Positions 36,182 to 48,541 of a stretch of DNA of 64,000 bases are shown in pieces. Position 1 is the first letter of the stretch; each line of letters begins with the position of its first letter. Position numbers and translations under genes: made by a program. The notes under the pieces are model-generated. The model was given only the letters and a program-made list of their open reading frames with translations, searched no databases and was not told the DNA's origin. The DNA is from Oscarella lobularis (lineage: Eukaryota; Porifera; Homoscleromorpha; Homosclerophorida; Oscarellidae), in assembly GCF_947507565.1 (NCBI RefSeq), contig NC_089175.1:2841733-2905732 (forward strand), written 5' to 3'.

Positions 36182-36363
36182 AATTTCTTACTCGTTTTTG
36201 TGGTGTTTGGGCCGATGAGGAAGGTATATATATATATAAACACAATTGGGGAATTTTTGGGATGTGAGAAAGGCTAGGTTTTTTTGTTTTTAGGGCAATA
36301 TTTTTCTCAATATATAAATGTCCTACAGACCGTTAGCGCACGTTTTTTCTCTTCTTGGACCTG

Positions 36364-36747
36364 ATGTCGAAAAAGCGTGCAAAATCGTCCTCAGCTGCAG
36401 ACGAGCAGTCGTCGCGACGATTGCACATTCTCCCGACGGAAAATCCCGACGACGAGACGTGCATGTCGTTCTCTTTCGACGACGAAGATCACACGCTAGG
36501 AAACGCACTTCGCTACGTCATGACGAAGAATCCCCAGACGACGTTCGTCGGCTACACGGTGCCGCATCCGTTCGAGCGAAAGATCAGCGTACGAATCCAA
36601 ACGAACGACACGCCGGCAATCGACGTCCTAGCAAAGGGGCTCCGAGATCTCGAGGAGGCGTCGCAACACGTTCTCGATACATTTGAGAAGAGCCTCGACC
36701 GTTTTAGGAGCATGCAGCCAGATACCGGATATATGGACACAGAATAG
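36364..36747 (+). CDS. POLR1D: RNA polymerase I and III subunit RPAC2
   Basis: A 127-residue single-exon protein of the RPB11/RPAC2 family, the small partner of RPAC1 in Pol I and Pol III assembly. Starts MSKKRAKSSSAADEQSSRRL. Family motifs are complete: SFSFDDEDHTLGNALRYVMT, NPQTTFVGYTVPHPFERKIS, RIQTNDTPAIDVLAKGLRDL. The start at 36364 is the first ATG of the frame. It lies between LIPE and Maelstrom, all on the plus strand. Confidence 0.96.
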   Translation: MSKKRAKSSSAADEQSSRRLHILPTENPDDETCMSFSFDDEDHTLGNALRYVMTKNPQTTFVGYTVPHPFERKISVRIQTNDTPAIDVLAKGLRDLEEASQHVLDTFEKSLDRFRSMQPDTGYMDTE

Positions 36748-36968
36748 AGTAGACATGTAATAGAATAGATTGATCATTGAACGAAAAGAGAGCAACGAGT
36801 AGAAATCAGGGAGAACATTTTAACGCACGGGTTTCTATCAATTTTTTAGATAAAACGACAGAGACAAGCACTAACTACACACGCAGGAGACCACGCAGGA
36901 CGCGTTGAGACTCTCGTTGAGAATTCGCACGAAACTGCACGTGACAACTGTCGTTTTCCCGGACGCAG

Positions 36969-38414
36969 ATGGACGCCGAGTACGTGGCCCAGACGTTCCA
37001 GGCGAAGAAGAAGAAGAAGAAGCCGCCGCCGAATGCCTTTTTCTTCTACATGCAACGCCTGCGCGACGACCTAATATTGAGCGGCAAACTCTCACCCAAC
37101 ACGTCGATGGCGAAAATGCCGCCAATTGCAGCGCCGAAATGGAGCGTAAGCCCGGCGGCCTCTCGTGCGTCCATTCCTCTTCGAAACGACTCTTTTCCAA
37201 GGCGATGTCGGCCGGAGAAAAAGCCTACTATCAGAATCTAGCGAAAACGGTGAAGGCCGAAGCGCGTGGCATCCCGCTCGTCGGCGAAGGGGGCCCCGCC
37301 TCAACGGAGACCGTCGTGCAAGTTCCGAATGTGCCGCGTGTGATTTTAGACAGCCGATGCGTGCCACTTGCCGTAAGGAGGAGGAGGAGGAGGAGGAGGA
37401 GGAGGAGGAGAGGAATCCCCGCGAGTGCGAGGAATTAATTATTTTCTCCCATTGTTTTGTTTAGACTCGAGTCGATGTTCAGGAAGAGAACGAGGCGCGA
37501 AGAGCGCTACACAGGCAAATCGATCGCGCCAATTTTCTGCCCGGAAAACGTACTCGCTTGTTTTTTGGGGGGGGGGGGGGGAGGCGAAAAATGACTATTT
37601 TTTGAAAAAATTTTTTCCAGGCGTTTGCGAGCAGATTTTCTACTTCTTTCATTTTCAGCTTTTGACGGATCTTCCGGACGCCGACAATCCGGTTCATTGT
37701 CGGCCCGTCGAGTTGGGAATCGTCCAGTATAGCTTGAAGTCTGGCGTCAAGGACACATTTCACCGATTTATTCATCCAGGTGGCGAGAAAGAGAAAGAAT
37801 TTTTATTTTAATTAATTTATCGCGTAAGGTGATATTCCTATGGGCTATCGGTACGAAGTGGAACGAGCGAGTAAATGCTTTCATGTCCGAGCAATTCGGG
37901 GGCATCGATATCTCTTATCTATCCAGGCAAACTTCGACATAAAATACCGGTTGGGGACTTCAAGGACGCGCGACGCGACTATGGGAATCTGTGGCGAGAA
38001 GCAATCTGCTTCATTAATCCAGAGTCTACGAAAATCGTTCCTCCTATTTACACCGAGGTTATGCTGTATAAATTTATATTTTTTTGATTCGGTTATTTAA
38101 TTTATTTTTTTCTCTAGGCAAGCTGCGTTTCTGTTGCTCGAACTTGCCTTGCTTGGCTAGCTGATGTTGCAGGTCAGCATATCTTTTTAAGAAAAAGAGT
38201 ATCTTTTTTTTTCTTCTTAAGGCGTTCCAAATCGTCTGAGAGACGCCGTTCACGAATTGGAGGGCCTCTTCATAGATCTTCATAATCATTCACTTCGACT
38301 GAATGAGAGCAGTGACGCGCCGCTTTCATATGGATATGCCACTCACCTGCTTCGAACCATTGGCTTCGATTACGAGCTGAACATAAGGTAAGCAAAAGTC
38401 CGGAGACAATGTAT

Positions 38415-38445
<31 letters not shown>

Positions 38446-39675
38446 GGTGCATGTTTCATCAAGGATGCTTCGACATGACGGACGAGTTTGGGAATGTGGA
38501 TGAAGAGAACAGTCACGTTACCAAGGAATGCTCCCTTGCCATTGCTCAGAAATACTGGTATGACGTCATTATTTCTGTCATCTCTTTTTTTGTATGACGT
38601 TGTTCATTGTTTCTTCGTAGTTTTGCGTTGTCTAATGAATTGTGTTTCCTGTACGACATCAACGTCACGTCCAAGCACATGCCTTCGGAGTCGGGCGAAC
38701 CGGAGCCGGAAAGCGCAACCTGTTATGCCGTCGTTGATCCGTATGAGTTGACGCTTCCGACATCCACTCCGGGAGTAGGGGACGAACGGTCAGTGACTTC
38801 GCCAAAACGACCCGGATCTACTTCAACAGGTAAAACTATAGAGAATTAAGAACATAGATACCCATTACCCCTGGAGCTCTATTTTTTATTTCAACTCATG
38901 GGCACATACGTTGTAATTACTAATTAAACATTAATTTCTATATACCGGGCCAATTCACTTCAGGGGCTTTCTAATACATGTAGTACTCCTGGGGCTTTAT
39001 TAGAACCTGGGGCTATTTTTTTGAATGGGGTATAAAAGGGCGGGGGGGGTAGGGGTATTCACCCCATTTCTAATTCTACTTTTGCTTGAAGAACGTGACA
39101 CTCGCGACGCAAGACAACAAGACTACGAAGAAGAAAGCGACGAAGAACCGTCCGACACCGTCTACGTTCGCGCCAACGAGATCTCCGCCAAGGAGCAGAA
39201 AGACTTCGAAACGTCAGTCGGCATTCACCACTCTGCCGAACGCGCGTCCATGTCGAGGTTCAAGGTCGATCATCCCGAGCTGAGCTACTACAACAAAACG
39301 CCGTCGGCTAAGTTCTCCAGCGAATCCACGATGCCGTTGTCGGTGCTAGAGCGTCTCGAAAAACTCGATTTGAATTATTTCAAAGAGCAGCTCAGTGCGC
39401 CGCTGCCACAGCCACAGCCACTGCCACTGCTGCCACGGCCACCGACGCCACGGCCACCACGGCCACCGCCGTCGAAGCCATCGCAGCCGCGGTTTGTGGC
39501 ACCTGCACCTGCTCTGAGTTTGACTCGGGGTCTCCATGGCCCTGCAGCGTCCATTCCTCGATTGCTGCCTCCTGCCATGTTTGCTCCTAATCCGCGTCTT
39601 CAGGCTCCGTTGCCCACTATGGCCATACCGTCGTTCTCTTTGGCTGGAATTGGAAGAGGCACGCCGAGGAAATGA
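36969..39675 (+). CDS. MAEL: Maelstrom, piRNA pathway protein
   Basis: Maelstrom acts in piRNA-guided transposon silencing in germ and stem cells. The ATG at 36969 starts an HMG-box (NAFFFYMQRLRDDLILSG, LFSKAMSAGEKAYYQNLAKT) split by a short intron. The Maelstrom domain, an RNase-H-like fold, follows: HCRPVELGIVQYSLKSGVKD with FHRFIHPG, then HKIPVGDFKDARRDYG, FINPESTKIVPPIYTE, HLLRTIGFDYELNIRCMFHQ, and KECSLAIAQKY. The Glu, His and Cys residues of the zinc-binding EHCC set appear to be present. The C-terminal exon (about 39093-39675) is acidic and then Pro-rich (PLPQPQPLPLLPRPP). The (AGG)n run at 37376-37410 and the (ATTT)n run near 38410 lie in introns. Confidence 0.95.
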
Positions 39676-39845
39676 CGTTAGCTGAGCCAAAGGTTATTCT
39701 TGCGGACTATTTTTTCTTGTTGAGTTGAGTTGAGAAGATATAATTTCAAAACGCCGTTGCCTAATCAAAATATATAAGGACTTTCCCAATAAGGTGCAAG
39801 TTATACGGGCAATGTTGACGTCACGCGTTCTCGTCCCCAAGCCGA

Positions 39846-39977
39846 CCAATCAGCGTTCGCCTCGAACACGCACGACTCCCTCTCGACTCACATGACCCTC
39901 ATTCCTCGCGGACCTTCGCGCAGAGCCCTCGTGCCGCGATAGCCCCTTTCATGTGACATCGCGTCGCACCACATGAC
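39846..39977 (+). promoter_or_regulatory. USF promoter with CCAAT box and E-box cluster
   Basis: A CCAAT box at 39846-39850 is followed by TCACATGAC (39888-39896), TCATGTGAC (39949-39957) and CCACATGAC (39969-39977, overlapping the start codon). These are E-boxes of the type bound by USF/MiT bHLH-zip factors, placed directly before a USF gene. Confidence 0.5.
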
Positions 39978-40453
39978 CCAAAGCCCCTCGACGACCGTAC
40001 CCGCGCAAATTTCAACCGACCCAATGATCACCGCCAGCGACGACGAAGACCCGGACACCTCGCGACGCGCCGACGAATCGGCGTCGGCCGCCGCGTCTCA
40101 CGTAACCGAATCGGAGGTCCACGAAGCGAGCTCCAACGGCACAGTCGTCATCGCGTCGACGGAAATCCTTCAAACGAGCGCCGGAGAGACAGTCGCCGCG
40201 TCGGCCGACGCCCAAGCGACCGTTATCGGCGCCGAACAGGTACTCGAACTGAGCCCGACGGCGGCGACGGCGACGTCCGCGTCGTCCGCGTCGCGAAACG
40301 ACGTCCCGAAGCTTCTCAGTCCGTCGCAAGTGTTCCACACGACCCAGGCGGGAAGTATTTCGCAGCAGGTGATCGGCGCGACGGACGCCGACGGCCGCTT
40401 CTTTCTCTTTTCCGCCGCTTCGGGAAGCGGAGCGGGCGGCGGCGGAGGAGGAA

Positions 40454-40484
<31 letters not shown>

Positions 40485-41561
40485 AAGCGGTGGAAGCAGC
40501 GGAAGCGCGACGGGCGGCGGCGAACAGGCGGCGGCGCAAGCGGTCGTGAGCGGCGATACGGTGCCTGGGATAATTCCCGGAGTTCAGTTCGCTCAGGCTG
40601 CAGGGGGTGAGTAATCTCTCTTGGTTAGAGCTCGTAGAATGGGGATGATCTTGAAGAGTTGTTTTGGTGTGGTGATCTCGTGGTCATGAATATGCATGAT
40701 AGGGAGAGACGCGTGTGATTTTTGTATAATTTAGACTCTGACTTTATCGTTTTTTTTTTTTTTAAATTTTTAGGGCAATTCTATGTGATGCTTCCGACGT
40801 CGGCTGCTCAGACTGCCACTCAAGAAGCCGCCGCTGCCGTGAGCGTCGCCGGACAGACTGGCCAAGCTGCGCAAGTGCCGCATAGAACGATCGCACCGAG
40901 AGTGGGGGCGGAACAAGCGAATGTGTCCGTCACAATGTAAGAACAAAGATCAATACGATTTAAAGTTTTAAAATTCAATGCTTATGGACTTTTCTCCTGC
41001 AGGAAAGCGCCCACCGTATCTCGTGCTATGAGAGACGACAGACGAAGATCCACTCACAATGAAGGTGAAAACGAAGATATATATATATAATCACATCCCG
41101 TGCACTTTCACTTCACTTGTCTCCAGTGGAAAGACGACGACGTGACAAGATCAACGCCTGGATATCAGAACTGGCGAAAATCATACCCGAATGTCAGGAG
41201 GACACGTCCAAGCAAGGGCAGGTATTAACATCTGGATCAAAATCTTGTATTGCGTATCTATCCATAAGTGTCTCAACGGAGAAATTTCAAATGATCTGTT
41301 TTCTTGCAGTCCAAAGGTGGCGTCCTCGCCAAGACAGTCGACTACATCCAGGAGCTTCAAGCGACGAACTCTCGAATGGTTCAAATGTTGCAAGAGCACG
41401 AGCAAGTGCTCATGGAAAAGCAAATGCTGAAAGCGCGCCTTTCGGACGTCGAGAAGGAGAACGCCATACTGAAAGGCAAGCTTAGCGAAATGGGCATTGA
41501 AATTGTGACGCAAGCGCAGGCAGTCACGACGGAGGTGATATCCACGTCGGAGCAGGGATAA
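39973..41561 (+). CDS. USF: upstream stimulatory factor, bHLH leucine-zipper transcription factor
   Basis: USF binds CACGTG-type E-boxes as a dimer. The first exon from the ATG at 39973 encodes a Ser/Thr/Ala-rich activation region with the USF-specific segment before a long Gly-rich run (about 40430-40520). The second exon (FYVMLPTSAAQTATQE) and third lead to the basic region and helix-loop-helix (RRSTHNEVERRRRDKINAWI, SELAKIIPECQ, SKGGVLAKTVDYIQELQATN) and a leucine zipper (MVQMLQEHEQVLMEKQMLKA, LSDVEKENAILKGKLSEMG), ending at 41561. HNEVERRRRDKIN and SKGG are diagnostic of USF. A single gene stands where vertebrates have USF1 and USF2. Confidence 0.95.
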
Positions 41562-41875
41562 AAAAAATGATGTCGGGGGATAATTTCTAACTGTAATTGA
41601 ACCGTGATGGTGATGCGTGTGTGTCTCCTAACTGTTGGTTTTGTTCCCTTTTGCTCCTTTCCAATAGGCCTTCTGATGTGACTGGCTGGCTAGCGTAGCA
41701 GTGTTTTAGCAGGTAATACACATGATGGTGGGGGAATAGTTTGCTGTACTGTACTGCTGCTGTTTGATATATATATGTTGTTAGCTTAGCCGTTTTGCAA
41801 TAGTTATGATCGATGTCATACATTCATTTCCGTATCCACGGGTGAAGGCGATTGTGTAAGGTATTTATGCTTCTA

Positions 41876-43532
41876 TTAACTATTTGGGTTCTTTTCTACG
41901 TCGTCATCAGTCGTCCACTTCTTAGAAACGTAAGGCTTTACATCTGGTGGGGCTGCAGACGATTCAGCTGATGAATTGTGCCCCTTTCTCTCGGAAATAA
42001 ATTCCAATCTAAATGATCAATCACCAGATTATAATACAACCCCACGTTATGTATTTATTATCATTATACTTTGAATGAGATCGAGGTCCGTGATTCCACA
42101 CGCGACCGAATGAGGGAAGCCTAAACGAGGAAATGGTAATGATTGCACGCTCTAAAATGTCTTTCTATTCGGTACCATTTCTCGTCGTCGTCTTGCCTTT
42201 CCCTAGTCTCTTTCACTTTTTGCGCGAAATTTGCTCCAACTCGGTTTGGATTTCTCTTTCGTCTTCTCTCGTTTGTAACTTCAGAGAACGGGATTGTGTA
42301 AAAAGGCAATTAATTAATTGTCTGACTTGGGCGCATACCGTGCTCTCTAAATGCGTCCTCTGATGGACCAATCACAGGCATTGGCTCATCATCCTATAGG
42401 ACAGACAATCTAATTTGCAAATGTGAACATTTTTAGTCTACATACGTCATCGTCGTCGTCACGGAGCCAGGGAGGTGTAGCGCCTTCATTAATTACAGCT
42501 AAGTAATCATCTTTAGCAAATAGGAAATGATCAGACCTGTATGAACGTTTCCACGAAATTTTTTCCCAGTCTAGTGCATTTGTCACGTTAGAAAACACAT
42601 TTTGAACTCTGACCTTTGCTGCTGCTGCGGACGGCAGTGGCGTAGCGACAGCTTTAGCTTCATTCGTAGTTTTCCTGTTTTGTGACTGTAGAATTTCGAT
42701 CAGGAAGACCAACACAGTTTTAGTATCAATATCAGTTAGGAAATGAGTTGGATACAGCCTTGTTTTCTTTATCTACGGCTGACTCTCCGCAGTACCTGAG
42801 ATAACAGAAACGAGCGCTGCATCTCCTGTTGCTTGATAGTAATTGCCTCCTACATAGAAAATTCATTACATAATGGTACAGGTATGCGTGTAAGTCAGTG
42901 CCTAGGCTTGTATACCTCATTTCTTTTGGCTGCAAGAATGCTCTCTTTTTCATCTATTGCAGACTCTAACGCTTCTTTGTATCTGATACCCCCAAAAGTA
43001 AAATGACATTTATTCCGAACCACTACTTGTTCTACTTGTCGTATTCTAATTGGTGAACTAAATATTGAGGTTGGAGTTTGACGTCACAACCGTTTTCCCA
43101 GAACCAATGACGAGTATTTTTGTGGTGATCATCACTAGGTAATGTAAAACTAAACTGCTAGTTCAATTCGTCTTCTACCTTGCCATGTGTTCAATAATTC
43201 CTCCGTATTTAATCGTTATATCCCCGTTTGTCACGTGTTTGTTTACCTCCAATTTACAGCAGTAACACCATACGTTCGCCGTTGCCTCGTACGAGCCGAT
43301 ATCGACGTCAGGACGCTTCAATGCGCGTCGGGCATCTTTTAGCTACGCGCGAAAAGCAAAACAAGCTGATTCGATCTAGATGTAATCGAAGACGACTCAC
43401 TTTCGAGGTAAATCTCGTTATTAGAGAGCCAAGCTTAGACGTGTGCGTTTTGCTATAGATGTGTTTACGTCCTGCATTATGATTGAGCCGGCAAACGCTG
43501 CAAAAAGTGTATTCTGCGTTTTTGGTCGCCAT
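41876..43532 (-). CDS. CENATAC: CENATAC (CCDC84), minor spliceosome / centriole protein
   Basis: CENATAC helps splice AT-AC minor introns and was first described at centrosomes. The ATG at 43532 opens a C2H2-type finger (YTFCSVCRLNHNAGRKHIYS). The next exon should hold the second finger; in the copy at 54071-54256 it reads VWCYCCQLEVNKHVTNGD. Later exons contain NEGATPPWLRDDDDD (42450), the conserved NPNRVGANF (about 42240) and LPSFGRVWNHGPRSHSK (about 42070-42118). A last intron leads to an exon ending KKWTTDDDVEKNPNS at 41876. These short motifs are the ones that define the family. The 5' half of this gene was duplicated to 53505-54419. Confidence 0.88.
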
Positions 43533-43952
43533 TGTTCAAACGCGCGCTAGAGCATGTCCACCAGATAGTCCACCAGATCTATGCTCTATGTCCAGCAGCT
43601 CAGTCGACCCAGGGATAACTAAGCTGTCCACCTACAGTACAGGTGTAGGAACTTAGCATGGATTGTGCCAATAGACAAAGACGTGTGCATTTGAGTCCTT
43701 TTCTACGACACACTGTGCCTCGTATTCCTTCCTTTTTCCGTGTTTTGGAACGTTATATCTATATCAGGCTTCAGCGGAAGCGGAAGGAACCCTAACTCCA
43801 CTTGTATGTCATTTTATAAGCAAAGTTAGAAAAAAGACATTGGCGAACAAAAATTCCACGAACAAAAATTCCAAGCCCAATGATGAATTGGGCGTTTTAC
43901 AGAAAGACAAGGAACACTGAGAAAATCAAGTTTAGAGCAACACTATGGCTAA
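43533..43952. other. intergenic, no gene recognised
   Basis: This lies between the CENATAC start and the 3' end of the minus-strand Ig receptor. It contains a near-duplicated short phrase (GAACAAAAATTCCA twice near 43850-43872) but no coding exon. Confidence 0.5.
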
Positions 43953-45613
43953 CTAATGAGGCAAGTTTAGATTTCTGTCAATAAAAAATTCTCTTACAAA
44001 TCTATGCACGCGACGTTTTAGGCTCCAAATTACTCCAAGTATAACTACAATGATAAAGCCGAGAATTCCGATGACAATTCCGATCATAAATCCCGAGCCT
44101 GTCTCTAAATACATACATACATTGCCACGTATAGATAGTCCTGGACAGTATAGTCTACCTTTACCTTCAGTTGGAGGAGAGATTGTGGTATTATCTACGG
44201 AGAGAAAAATAAACTGCACTGCTAATTTACTAATTTACAGCTAGTAAGCAATACCTGGTAAATGAAGGTAAATGACTGTGTTGCTCCACAAGCTGCTGAA
44301 TAATTTGTTGCTTGTAGAAACTTGACAGCCGTAAAAACTTTCTAGTAGATCTTTGGGAATAGTACATTCCCTCTTTGTATTATTGACAGGTATGACATTT
44401 TGGGCCTTTGATTCTTTGCCCATGCATGAAAGGGTAACATTTAGTAACGGAGAATTGCCATTGAAGCCATAATCCCAGCATAGGTACGATGAATTAGGCA
44501 GCTTTTGAAAGTTCATCGGAGGATCTGGTGGCACTACGATAGTGAGCTCCTTTTTCTCACTGGCATTTTTTCCCAAGGAATTTTCAGCCAAGCAGCTGAT
44601 GTTTTTTGCGCGTTGACCAATTGGAAGGTTGATCAATAACTTCGATATTGTAAATGACGGGCCAGTGTGAATTTTTTTGTCGTCTAGATAAAGAGTCAAA
44701 TTCGGCTTTGGAAAGGATTTTGATGCACAAGACAATGTGACGTTCACGTCTTGTGAGGAAAACTTGTTTGGCGAAAAGTGTACTGTGGTATTTTCAGGAG
44801 CAACTGAAAGAGAGAAACAAGGTTAGTCTATTTCATTTGTTAGCTGGATTTTCTACTCACACTCTACAACTAATATCGCTGACGCATTTGCTGAGCCAAA
44901 TTTATTGGAAGCAATGCAGGTATAGGTTCCTGCATTGTCTCTGCTAGCTTTCAAACTCAGGTCACCTAAAACTGTTTCCTTCCCAGTCAACTGACTGGTA
45001 AATTTCCAAGAAATAGTTGGACGGGGCTCTCCTATTGAAGCAGTGCATTGAAAAGGCACCGTGTTTCCTTCACGCACCGCGGCGTTTTGGGGAACTTTTT
45101 CCAGTTCAGGGAGTTCTAAAACACAGCCTGAGAAACGATTCAATCACTTGATTGGAGCTGTTACTTCCAAGAGCGAATTCAAAGTTGGAGGTGTTGGTAG
45201 GGACAGAAGATCCTTTACTCGTAGCAGAGCAGAAGAAAGCGTTGGTCAAAATGATTTGTATAACGTCACGAAGTTTATATCCGCTCAATCGAAGCCGGCT
45301 GACATGTTCGTTGTCGGTGATCCCGAATAAGGATTTGTTGAGAGCCACTGCCCCTTCCTCTTTAGAATACCACGTAATAGTCGCTTCCTCGTGAGTTGCG
45401 CATTTGATATCCAAGCCACTATCGGTGAGAAAGTAAGTTAGGTGAGATGGAAACCGTGAGAAAACATCGTGAGTGTTAATTTGATGATTGGGCGTCGCTG
45501 TCGTTGCATCGACATCAAACCCTACTTAGCGAGTTAAACTGTGAGTTTGAAAGCCTTGCCGGCGCTTTACTAGATGCTAGAAGAGCTAAAAACGCGAAAA
45601 CGACGCGGCGATT
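43953..45613 (-). CDS. Ig-superfamily receptor, head-to-head member 1
   Basis: The ATG at 45613 opens a signal peptide (MNRRVVFAFLALLASSKAPA). Ig-like domains follow at about 45125-45425 (CATHEEATITWYS; Cys in FFCSATS), 44870-45115 (an I-set: FQCTASIGEPRPTISWKFT, GTYTCIASNKFGSANAS) and 44530-44800 (LSCASKSFPKPNLTLYLDDK, ISCLAENSLG). An FN3-like domain (44260-44520; DPPMNFQKLP) is next, then a short membrane exon (TM GFMIGIVIGILGFIIVVILG, about 44020-44090) with a brief basic tail ending at 43953. Its start codon is 224 bases from that of a plus-strand Ig receptor, so the two probably share a promoter. Adhesion or recognition role inferred from architecture. Confidence 0.8.
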
Positions 45614-45836
45614 CATCTGCGATCCACGCGGTCCACGCCCACAACCTGATGCAAGAACATGCAAGACCCTACTGACGCGGCCTGAGCGGAAATACGCACC
45701 GAATTGCCCGGACAAAGCAAGCAGCTTTGCCAAAGAAAAGTGCGAAAGTGCTGAGTTGACTCGCTGGCATCCATCCTTCAGCGCTCATGTGGTCGCCTAA
45801 TTAACGCGATCGGCGGGCGTGCGCGGTTTATCAGTC
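45614..45836. promoter_or_regulatory. shared promoter region of two Ig receptors
   Basis: A 223-base interval between divergent signal-peptide start codons. I see no clear TATA or CCAAT box. The call rests on the head-to-head arrangement. Confidence 0.45.
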
Positions 45837-48445
45837 ATGTCAAGGCCTTATCTTTATTTTGCTCTAATTTTTGCCGTGAGAACAGTGTCAGTAGGTCAGT
45901 AACTTGAAGCTGCGCTGCAGTTTAGTTTGTCAGAATCCGTTTCTGCATGTTGACCATGCAGAAGAAAAATTACCTTGCTAATGCATCTTCTGTTCTTTAG
46001 CAGTTCCGCCTTCCTTTACCCACTTCCCTCCTCGATCGGTCTACTTCGCACTGGGATCACCTCTGGACGTCAACTGTTCAACAAAAGAACCTGCCAACAT
46101 CTCTTGGCATCGCTTTGATAGCGATAGTCGTCTCGATCCGACAAAGTACGGCATTTATCAAGAAACAAACCGCACGAGTCGGCTCCACCTGGAAGGACGG
46201 GCTCTTGTCAAGGCATTTTCAGATCTCTTATTTACATTTATATGTCGAGCTACAGCCTTTGCTTTGTCAACAGACAGCAAAAAATTTGATTTCATACCCG
46301 GAAGTACAATAAAAGTACACTCAAACCTCTCAAATTTTGACACCTATCTAAATAAAATAATTATATGACGCGTCTACACTTATTGGCGTACAACCAAATT
46401 AATATTTTTGATTAAAAGACGATTGGGAGATTTAGATAGAGAATTTTTAAAATTGCATATTGTTGCCCGGAGCTTGAGAGGTTTGATTAAAGCGTATTTT
46501 ATATTCATGGTGTATATTTATCAACAGAAATTCCCAAATTCAACGTAAAACCAACAAATGCTGTCGTTCAAGAAGAAACCGAGGTCGCTTTCAAATGCAG
46601 CATACTACTAAGTGTACCCCAATCAACGATATCTTGGACATTTTCAAGTCAATCGCTTGGCGGAACGTCTTCTATTTCAGACAGTTTGGGGAAAAAGAAC
46701 ATTACTGTGATAGCTAATAGGTACAACGCTGGAATTTATACATGCCACCTGACAAATGTATTGGGAACCGTCACGGCGTCAGCATCGTTAACGGTTTACT
46801 GTAAGCTTTGTTATTTTTTATTTATTACTTTACCCCGTGTACCCCGTCTACTAGATTCTGCAGAACCAAAACTTGTCCTTGATTCGCCAGTCAAGTTTGG
46901 TGATAATGCGACCCTTTCGTGCTTTTCGGAGTCGGTTCCACTAGCAACGTCTGCGCATTTTTACAGAGAAAATGAACTGATATCGACTTCTTTCACGTTT
47001 ACGCATCTCTCGCGCAATGCTAGCGTAATACTGCTTGTCTTGAGAGGTATGAAAGAGAGCGGGAATTATTCGTGCAAGCCTATAGGAAATAACTCAAGAA
47101 GCAAGCCAGCGTTACTGGTTGTTATAGGTAAGGAATACACTTACATTTAAATATATTGGCGTTGTTTCATCCTAATTATACTATAATTAAGAGAATCACT
47201 TGGCTTTACCTATTCAGTTTACTATTGTAAACAAAACGGCATCACTCATTTGTTGGCAGACAAATACAGTTATCATATCTTCAACTCTGATGTGCACTGC
47301 GAAAACCGCAGATGGATGTACAGGGAGATTTCATAATGTGACCTACGTTGTTTCAGGTGAAAATGCAGACACGACATACTGTGCAGCAGCAAGCGACTTA
47401 CTGCCTGGGCTGGCGTACGGTTGCTCTGTGTTTGCCGCAAACAATTTTTCTGATGAGAGTAAAAGCAAGGAATTTAACATCATTAGCAATATTGGACGTA
47501 CGTATGTTTAAAAACATCTATTCAACAATAGTAACTTCAACTCCTTTAGCTCCTGGGGGTGTATACCTAAGAGAGTCTATCAATCAAAGGACGGCTGTAA
47601 GCATTTCTCTAAGCTGGTGCATTTCTTACAGTGGTGGAAATCATCTCAAAGTAACTGTAATTGGTGATGGACTGATTCAATCTGACATAATTTATCATCA
47701 TCAATCATGGCTGAAAGGCGTAGCAACGTTGACGTCTCTTTCACCTGACACTATGTACTCCGTAGGAATAAGAGTCGATTATCCAGGCGGTAATGTGAAG
47801 TCAAAAATACGAACACTCAAAACCCTTTACGGAAACGGTAAGCAAGCAAAGGAGGTTTTGTATTTACTAATTTTTCTAATTAGTCCGTTTCACTATGAAT
47901 ACTACGACGACTACGACGACTACGACTGCTACTACTGCTACGTATGTATTGGAGAAGTCACAGAGAAACTTAGGTTCTGTGCGCTGACAATCAATCCGTA
48001 CATATTCTAGCTGGTTGGATTTAGGCTTCTTTATTGGTGTAACTTCGTCAGCACTGCTATTTGGCACTTTGGTTATCGCAGTTGCTGCCAGATGCGTCTG
48101 TTTGAGGCGTAAAAGTACTCAAACGAAAAGTGAGTGCTACACTTGCACTGGTTCAGTAATTTATATAAAATTGTTGTTGTAAGACTCTGCAGCTGCAGAA
48201 AAAGCAGCGGAGCTGTCTATGAATTCATCTCGTGCCTATGCCGTGATTGGTGACTCGAAAAAGCCGCAAATGCACCCGTCATCTGCTTATTCAGTATTCA
48301 CTGGTAAGTAGTTACTGTAGTTAGAGCGTCATCATGAAGCTAATTGCTGATAAATAACGCTCTTTGAACAAATGACTTCTGTCTTTCTGTCTTTCGTTTG
48401 AGTCATTCGTGTATAGTACGCCTGCTGTCTTCAATAGACATATAA
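45837..48445 (+). CDS. Ig-superfamily receptor, head-to-head member 2
   Basis: The ATG at 45837 gives signal peptide MSRPYLYFALIFAVRTVSVG and a donor. Ig-like domains: about 46010-46305 (VNCSTKEPANISWHRF, FICRATAF), 46530-46800 (FKCSILLSVPQSTISW, GIYTCHLTNVLG) and 46860-47125 (LSCFSESVPL, GNYSCKPIG). Two FN3-like domains follow (about 47190-47500 and 47550-47835). The TM helix is near 48015-48100 (GFFIGVTSSALLFGTLVIAV) with an RCVCLRRK stop-transfer. A cytoplasmic exon contains YAVI and YSVF, both fitting the YxxPhi sorting motif. The last exon (ending 48445) is the least certain; it is inferred from an acceptor that keeps the frame open to a near stop. Ligand unknown. Confidence 0.75.
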
Positions 48446-48541
48446 ACTCACAGGAACCTCAAGGTAGCTTGCTGAAACCGTCACAAATGGCTACGTGAAA
48501 GATTACAAGACCAATTTATTTAGAAACAGATCCTAAAATAG

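Noticed and set aside
48230-48300. ITIM-type motifs in the receptor at 45837-48445
   Set aside because: The tyrosines fit YxxPhi, but positions -2 or +3 do not match the ITIM consensus.
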